This document shows positions 33,719-38,150 of a stretch of 38,150 nt of DNA, in pieces. The DNA is from an uncultured Eubacteriales bacterium. Lineage in GTDB: Bacteria; Bacillota; Clostridia; Christensenellales; Aristaeellaceae. The notes beneath the pieces were generated by a model that made no database searches, was not told the origin of the DNA, and saw only the letters and a list, made by a program, of their open reading frames with translations. Position 1 is the stretch's first letter. Every line of letters begins with the position of its first letter. Location: NCBI GenBank assembly GCA_900315585.1, contig OMZP01000021.1:1-38150 (forward strand). Reading direction: 5' to 3'. Both the position numbers and the translations under genes were made by a program.

Positions 33719-33769
33719 ATTATACCCCCTTTTTCGCCGCTTGACAATCATCTGACTTGTATTTACAAT
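33719..33769. promoter_or_regulatory. Back-to-back promoters sharing one -35 heptamer
   Basis: On the plus strand TTGACA (33741-33746) and TACAAT (33764-33769) are 17 bases apart. On the minus strand TTGTCA (33747-33742) and TATAAT (33724-33719) are also 17 bases apart. The two -35 boxes overlap within TTGACAA at 33741-33747, so one polymerase should exclude the other. Confidence 0.8.
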
Positions 33770-33781
33770 ACTGTATGGGTG

Positions 33782-34933
33782 ATGGTTATGGCCTCCGGGC
33801 TTCGGGCAAAGCTGAACAGGATGAAGACGGCGGAGAGCGCCCCGGCGCCGCGGCGGCGCGGGGGCGGGCTCCTCTGCCGCGTCAGCCGCGTGCCCCTGGA
33901 CGCCGCCATCTATGATCTGCCCTCGGCGGGGCTGCGGCGCATCGGCTGGACGGGCCCGCGGTTCGACATCCGCCGCTGCCTGTTCCTGGACACCGAGACC
34001 ACCGGCCTCTCCCACGGCGCGGGCACGGTGGCGTTTTTGGTGGGCGTGGGCTACGTGGACGGGCCGGAGCTGGTCATCGAGCAGTACCTGATGCGGGAAT
34101 ACGCCGACGAGCCGGAGCTGATCGACCGCCTGAGCGGCTGCATGGAAGGCTTCGACTGCGTCTGCACCTTCAACGGCAAGACCTTCGACATGCCGCTGCT
34201 GGAAACCCGGTTCACCATGTGCCGAATGCGGGATAGGTGGCGGGAGATGGAAAACCTGGATCTCATCACCCCGGCGCGGCGGGCCTGGAAGCTGCGGCTG
34301 GGCAGCTGCCGCCTTCCCAACCTGGAAGCGGAGATCCTGGGCATGCCCCGGGAGGACGACCTGCCCGGCAGCGAGGTGCCCGCGAGGTACTTCGAGTTCA
34401 TGAAGACCGGGGACGAGGCGCTGCTCACGGACATCATCGACCACAACCGGCAGGACATCGCCACCCTCTCAACGCTGCTGATCAAGCTGTGCGAGATCAA
34501 CGACCGGCCAGACCGGCTCACCGACCAGCGGGACCAGTTCAGCCTGGGCCGTTCCCTGGAGCGGCAGGGGGAGCTGAAGGTCGCCCGGGAGCTGTACCGG
34601 GTGTCGGCGATCCCCAGGCCCGCGGGGACCCTGGCCGCCCTCACCGGCGAGCGGGTGGCGGGCATGGCCAACTGGCGCATCTACCTGCTGTGCCGAAAGT
34701 CCCGGGACTGGGAAGGCGCGCGGGACGTGCTGGAGCAGATGCTGAACCGGCGGCAGATGCCGGGGGAGGCGTGCGTCGCCCTCTCCAAGCTCTACGAGCA
34801 CCGGTTCGGAGACGAAAAAATGGCGCTTCAATACGCGCTGAAGGCAAAGGATTATCCCGACTGCGAGCCGCCGGAGCAGCTTGAGAAGCGGGTCATGAGG
34901 CTGAAACGCAAGATGAGCGAAGGAGATATGTGA
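33782..34933 (+). CDS. YprB-like DEDD exonuclease with C-terminal TPR-like helices
   Basis: The 383-residue protein (from ATG 33782) has a 3'-5' exonuclease fold of the RNase H-like class. Motif I is D70-T-E72 (FLDTETTGLS), motif II is FNGKTFDMP with D136, and motif III is HNRQD with H221 and D225. The C-terminal 120 residues are helical repeats (LGRSLERQGELKVARELYR, REWEGARDVLEQML-like). YprB homologues are putative nucleases whose substrate is not established. The start is uncertain. The promoter puts transcription at about 33776, leaving only GTG 33779, ATG 33782 and ATG 33788, and no ribosome-binding site is seen, so the message may be nearly leaderless. A TPR gene follows after 1 base. 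Confidence 0.8.
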   Translation: MVMASGLRAKLNRMKTAESAPAPRRRGGGLLCRVSRVPLDAAIYDLPSAGLRRIGWTGPRFDIRRCLFLDTETTGLSHGAGTVAFLVGVGYVDGPELVIEQYLMREYADEPELIDRLSGCMEGFDCVCTFNGKTFDMPLLETRFTMCRMRDRWREMENLDLITPARRAWKLRLGSCRLPNLEAEILGMPREDDLPGSEVPARYFEFMKTGDEALLTDIIDHNRQDIATLSTLLIKLCEINDRPDRLTDQRDQFSLGRSLERQGELKVARELYRVSAIPRPAGTLAALTGERVAGMANWRIYLLCRKSRDWEGARDVLEQMLNRRQMPGEACVALSKLYEHRFGDEKMALQYALKAKDYPDCEPPEQLEKRVMRLKRKMSEGDM

Positions 34934-34934
34934 T

Positions 34935-35714
34935 ATGGGATTCTTTGACACGGCGAAGGCCGCCATCATCGGCAACAAGGCCTACAGGGTGCACGTGGAC
35001 GCCAACAAGATCGCGGGGGAGGGCAAGCCCGAAGAGGCCGGGGCGAAGTACGCCGAGGCGCTGCGCCTCTACGGCGAATCGGAAAGGCTGGGCAACATCG
35101 CCCCGAACGTCACCCAGGGCCACGCGCTGCTGCTGCTCCGGGAGGGCCGCACCGAGGAGGCCAAGGCGCTGCTGGAGAAGATGTCGAAGAACAAGTCCCT
35201 CTCCAAGGACGACTGGTTCCAGCTTCGGGTGCAGTATTCCATCTGCCTGTGGCGCCTGGGGGAGCTGGATAAGGCCATGGAGACCATGGGCCGCGCCGCC
35301 GCCTACAAGATGAACGGCAACGTATACAGCACCTTCGGCATGTACTGGGTGGACAAGGCCCGCCGGGACGGGGACTACGAGGCCGCGCTGGAGTTCAACA
35401 ACCAGGCCCTGGACTACGACGACGAGGACGCCGCCACCCTGGACAACCTGGGCCAGCTCTATTATGACCTGACCGGGCGGGAGCCGGAGCGCGCTGCCGA
35501 GCACCGGGCCAAGGCGCTGGACTTCTTCAAGAAGGCCCACGAAGCCAAGCCCCGGCAGATCACCACGATTTACTATCTGGCGAAGATGTACCACGAGGAC
35601 GGCGACGACGCCAGGGCCCGGGAGCTGCTCTCCGTCCGGGACAGCCTGTACATCACCGCCATCTGCCCCGTGACCCGGGAAATGCTGGACGCGCTGGCGA
35701 AGGAGGTCGGGTAA
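34935..35714 (+). CDS. Tetratricopeptide-repeat protein
   Basis: The 259-residue soluble protein is built of helix pairs with TPR spacing: GKPEEAGAKYAEALRLYGES, GRTEEAKALLEKM, WRLGELDKAMETMGRAA, GDYEAALEFNNQALDYDDEDAATLDNLGQLYYDLTG and YYLAKMYHEDGDDARARELL. It has no signal peptide and no catalytic motif, so it is likely a scaffold. The start lies one base after the YprB-like gene stop, with AGGAG upstream inside that gene. This coupling, and the helical-repeat tail of the partner, suggest the two proteins work together. Specific role unknown. Confidence 0.82.
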   Translation: MGFFDTAKAAIIGNKAYRVHVDANKIAGEGKPEEAGAKYAEALRLYGESERLGNIAPNVTQGHALLLLREGRTEEAKALLEKMSKNKSLSKDDWFQLRVQYSICLWRLGELDKAMETMGRAAAYKMNGNVYSTFGMYWVDKARRDGDYEAALEFNNQALDYDDEDAATLDNLGQLYYDLTGREPERAAEHRAKALDFFKKAHEAKPRQITTIYYLAKMYHEDGDDARARELLSVRDSLYITAICPVTREMLDALAKEVG

Positions 35715-35715
35715 C

Positions 35716-35973
35716 GTCCTCAGATGCGCTATGCGCGACAGCCCCCTCAGAGAGGCAATGCCATTTGGATAAGGCACCTCGATGGAGACAACCCCTCAGT
35801 CTGCTTCGCAGACAGCTCCCCTTACACAGGGGAGCCTCTCAGCATCCAAAGCCTCCCTTGTGTAAAGGGAGGTGGACCGCGAAGCGGGCCGGAGGGATTG
35901 TCATCGCCCTGTCAAAGTGACATTACTCAGAGAAGGGGGCCTTTTCATTCATGTCGCCCAGGGGCCCCTTCCG
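35716..35973. repeat. Palindromic intergenic element between converging genes
   Basis: The stretch 35788-35841 (GACAACCCCTC, GCTTCGC, CTCCCCTTACACAGGGGAG) is an imperfect inverted copy of 35848-35902 (CTCCCTTGTGTAAAGGGAG, GCGAAGC, GAGGGATTGTC). A smaller hairpin, GAAGGGGGCC near 35933 with GGGGCCCCTTC near 35961, may end the transcripts. No gene is present in this 277-base gap. Confidence 0.7.
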
Positions 35974-35991
35974 GAGGAAGCTGTCCGCGTT

Positions 35992-36411
35992 TTATGCGGA
36001 CTGAGGGAGTTTTCGCCCCCTTGCCCTTCTCGCAGGCTTCATGTTGCTCAGCACCGCCCCGGCGATGCCGCCCACCGCCGCGCCGATGAGGATCTCGCCC
36101 AGCAGCTCGCCCGCGACGAAGGCGCTGCCGCCCAGCAGCACGTAGCAGCCGTAGCCCAGGACCATGTAGAGCATCGCCAGGGCCATGCCGGTGAAGAAGC
36201 CCCGCTGACCGCCGCGGCCGATGGCGACCAGGGCCCCCAGCACGATGGCGGACAGCTTCATCACCTGGTTGAGCGCCAATATCAGCCCGTCGGAGATCCG
36301 AAGCCCCACCGCCAGGGCCGCCACCGCCGCCATCATCGCCAGCGTCAGCCCCACCGCCGCCAGCAGCCCCTTCAACAGGGAGAGGACCGTGTTTTTCCGG
36401 GAAATCGCCAT
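35992..36411 (-). CDS. Small membrane protein, TIGR04086/DUF3792-like
   Basis: The 139-residue protein has about four membrane helices: roughly 10-33, 38-62, 70-95 and 98-122. The start is basic (MAISRKNTVLSLLKG) and the tail is basic (KPARRARGRKLPQSA). The pattern fits the TIGR04086 family common in Clostridia, which has no assigned function. AGAGGTGG precedes ATG 36411. It faces the symporter gene divergently; I see no convincing promoter for it. Family call is moderate. Confidence 0.6.
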   Translation of the reverse strand: MAISRKNTVLSLLKGLLAAVGLTLAMMAAVAALAVGLRISDGLILALNQVMKLSAIVLGALVAIGRGGQRGFFTGMALAMLYMVLGYGCYVLLGGSAFVAGELLGEILIGAAVGGIAGAVLSNMKPARRARGRKLPQSA

Positions 36412-36546
36412 TTCAAACCACCTCTCAGCCGTTTTTATCAGGCTATGCCCGTTCGATGAGCCCCATGCCGAATGAATAATCATGCAGGAAACGAGTGAAA
36501 ACGCCATAATTTAACCATGACTTTACGATGCTAAACCGATAAAGCG

Positions 36547-36575
36547 TTGTTTGTCGGCACAAAACGCGCTATAAT
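36547..36575 (+). promoter_or_regulatory. Promoter of the symporter gene
   Basis: TTGTTT at 36547-36552 and TATAAT at 36570-36575 with a 17-base spacer. The leader is about 28 bases. Confidence 0.7.
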
Positions 36576-36609
36576 GATAGGCGATTACAGACAGAAACGA
36601 GGCGATGGA

Positions 36610-38055
36610 ATGAACACGGCGGAACTGGTTGTGTTTATCATCTACCTGGTGTTCATGATTGGCATCGGGGTCTACTTCTTCCTGCGCTCCAAGGGCGCGA
36701 ACGAGAAGGACTACTTCCTGGGCGGACGCCAGATGGGTGCGTGGGTCTCCGCGCTGTCCGCGGGCGCGTCGGACATGAGCGCCTGGGTGCTGATGGGCCT
36801 GCCGGCCTCGGTGTACGCCGCGGGCATGGGCCAGACCTGGATTGCCATCGGCCTGGCCATCGGCTACGCGCTGAGCTGGATCTTTGAAGCGCCGCGCCTG
36901 CGCCGCTTCTCCATCGAGGCCAACGACTCCATCACCATCCCCCAGTACCTGACGAACCGCTTCCTCTCCAAGAGCAAGGCGCTGCAGATCCTGTGCGCGG
37001 TGATCTTCATCTTCGCCTACACGATCTACGCGGCCTCCAGCATCAAGGCCTGCGGCACGCTGTTCAACACCGTCATCGGCATGGACGCCAACCTGGCCAT
37101 GTACATCGCGGCGGCCATCATCATCGGCTACACCTTCCTGGGCGGCTTCTCTGCCGTCTGCTGGACGGACTTCTTCCAGGGCCTGCTGATGCTCGCGGCG
37201 CTTTTGATCGCGCCCATCTTCGCCCTGGGCCTGGTGCGCGGCGGCGATGTGGCGGCGGCCGAGTTTCCGGCGAACTACTGGAGCTTCACCGAGAGCTGGA
37301 CGGACATCGCCTCCGGCCTGGGCTGGGGCCTGGGCTACTTCGGCATGCCCCACATCATCATCCGCTTCATGTCCCTGCGCTCTGAGAAGGAGCTGCGCAA
37401 GTCCAGCGTCATCGGCATCACCTGGACGGTCATCATTCTGACCATGTCGGTGGTGGCCGGCGCGGTGGGCCGCATGTTCATGGGCGAGATCGCCGATTCC
37501 TCCACCGTGTTCATCCAGATGACCCGGCGCATCTTCCCGCCGGTGATCTCTGGTGTGCTGCTGTCCGCCATCCTGGCGGCCTCCATGTCCACCGCGGATT
37601 CCCAGCTGCTGGCCTCGGCCTCGGCCTTCGCCAGCGACGTGTACAAGCCCGTGTTCCGCAAGAAAGCCTCCGACAGGGAGATGCTCTGGGCGGGCCGCGT
37701 GGTGGTGATTATCATCGCCGTCATCGCGCTGATCGTCGCCGCCAACCCCAACAGCGGCACCATCATGGGCCTGGTCTCCAACGCCTGGGGCGTGTTCGGC
37801 GCGGCCTTCGGCCCGGTGATCATGCTGAGCCTGTTCTGGAAGCGGCTGACCATGGCCGGCGCGGTGGCGGGCATCTTCTCTGGCGCGCTGGTGGACATCC
37901 TCTGGCTGGCCTTCCTGAGCGGTACGGGGCTGTACGAGATCATCCCCGGCTTCTTCTGCGGCCTGATCCTGGCGGTGGCGGTGTCCTACATGACGCCCGA
38001 ACCCGGCAAGGACGTGCTGGCCCTGTTCGACCGGTCGGTGAACTCGACGAAGTAA
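36610..38055 (+). CDS. putP: Sodium/proline-type symporter (SSF family)
   Basis: The 481-residue protein has about 13 membrane helices and the PutP signature FLGGRQMGAWVSALSAGASDMSAWVLMGLPASVYAAG (about 33-69, read in parts: GGRQMG, ALSAGASDMSAW, LMGLPASVY). SSAxxMSTADSQLL-like text (LSAILAASMSTADSQLL) marks the helix lining the sodium site. It imports proline or a related solute with sodium. ATG 36610 follows the GAGGCGATGGA region and lies after the promoter, so upstream in-frame codons are excluded. Substrate specificity within the family is inferred. The 95 bases after it hold no recognisable gene. Confidence 0.9.
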   Translation: MNTAELVVFIIYLVFMIGIGVYFFLRSKGANEKDYFLGGRQMGAWVSALSAGASDMSAWVLMGLPASVYAAGMGQTWIAIGLAIGYALSWIFEAPRLRRFSIEANDSITIPQYLTNRFLSKSKALQILCAVIFIFAYTIYAASSIKACGTLFNTVIGMDANLAMYIAAAIIIGYTFLGGFSAVCWTDFFQGLLMLAALLIAPIFALGLVRGGDVAAAEFPANYWSFTESWTDIASGLGWGLGYFGMPHIIIRFMSLRSEKELRKSSVIGITWTVIILTMSVVAGAVGRMFMGEIADSSTVFIQMTRRIFPPVISGVLLSAILAASMSTADSQLLASASAFASDVYKPVFRKKASDREMLWAGRVVVIIIAVIALIVAANPNSGTIMGLVSNAWGVFGAAFGPVIMLSLFWKRLTMAGAVAGIFSGALVDILWLAFLSGTGLYEIIPGFFCGLILAVAVSYMTPEPGKDVLALFDRSVNSTK

Positions 38056-38150
38056 TACTAAATTCCATCTAATCCATGCACATCTGCGTGCGTCTTTTCC
38101 GCCCTGGCTGTGCTTCGCTTCGGTCAACGATGCGCTGCATCGCCTCCCTC

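Noticed and set aside
36510..36537. Third 11-bp hexamer array (TTAACC, TTTACG, AAACCG) before the symporter gene
   Set aside because: Spacing is right, but the third unit does not match and the hexamers differ from the two good arrays.
38056..38150. Gene or terminator after the symporter
   Set aside because: Only 95 bases with no start signal, motif or convincing stem plus T run; the window ends too soon to tell.

Overview
The window is about 38 kb of GC-rich bacterial chromosome carrying ordinary housekeeping and accessory genes. Gene content and order (zapA / U32-DUF3656 / mutS2, an OmpR-type two-component pair next to an HtrA protease, sbcDC, MalFG-type sugar permeases without their own ATPase, a TIGR04086-like membrane protein, HD-GYP proteins) point to an anaerobic, probably gut-associated member of the Bacillota (Clostridia). 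I cannot name a genus. I see no rRNA, phage, transposase, integrase or CRISPR array. One tRNA gene, tRNA-Val(GAC), is present.

Layout: (1) 1-6299, a sugar-nucleotidyltransferase gene, then the zapA / U32 / mutS2 operon. (2) 6301-10290, a nested palindromic repeat, a response regulator / histidine kinase pair, a second repeat element, and a secreted HtrA-like protease. (3) 10362-13720, ilvB-ilvN and a NYN-LOTUS RNA-binding/nuclease-type gene. (4) 14076-17334, a sugar ABC importer (binding protein and two permeases) with a perfect-consensus promoter, an internal attenuator and a strong final terminator. (5) 17348-23291, a self-contained three-gene operon: a family-3 solute-binding protein, a 1211-residue chimeric receptor (ECF-S-like membrane domain, beta-propeller, Y_Y_Y, HD-GYP) and a BMP/PnrA-type binding protein. 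(6) 23342-24925, pgi. (7) 24992-31038, minus strand, an operon of a second membrane HD-GYP protein, sbcD and sbcC. (8) 31224-33035, an aldo-keto-reductase-like TIM-barrel gene and a GH113-like glycosidase gene. (9) 33067-38055, tRNA-Val, bcp, a YprB-like exonuclease with a TPR protein, a small membrane protein and a PutP-type sodium/solute symporter.

The best candidate for an undescribed system is region 5. Two solute-binding proteins of transport families flank a large membrane c-di-GMP-phosphodiesterase-type receptor, in one transcription unit, with no permease or ATPase. This looks like binding proteins used for sensing rather than import. A second HD-GYP protein, apparently co-transcribed with sbcDC, adds another c-di-GMP-type output. 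Two arrays of three hexamers with exact 11-bp periodicity, one before the response-regulator gene and one before the HD-GYP/sbcDC operon, suggest these loci may share an OmpR/PhoB-type regulator.

Intergenic DNA is unusually structured. Heptamer tandem arrays (TGAGGAA-like or GAGAGTT-like) and nested imperfect palindromes recur at several gene ends, and one palindrome-like segment appears to lie inside the U32 coding sequence. All functional statements come from reading sequence motifs; no database search was run.
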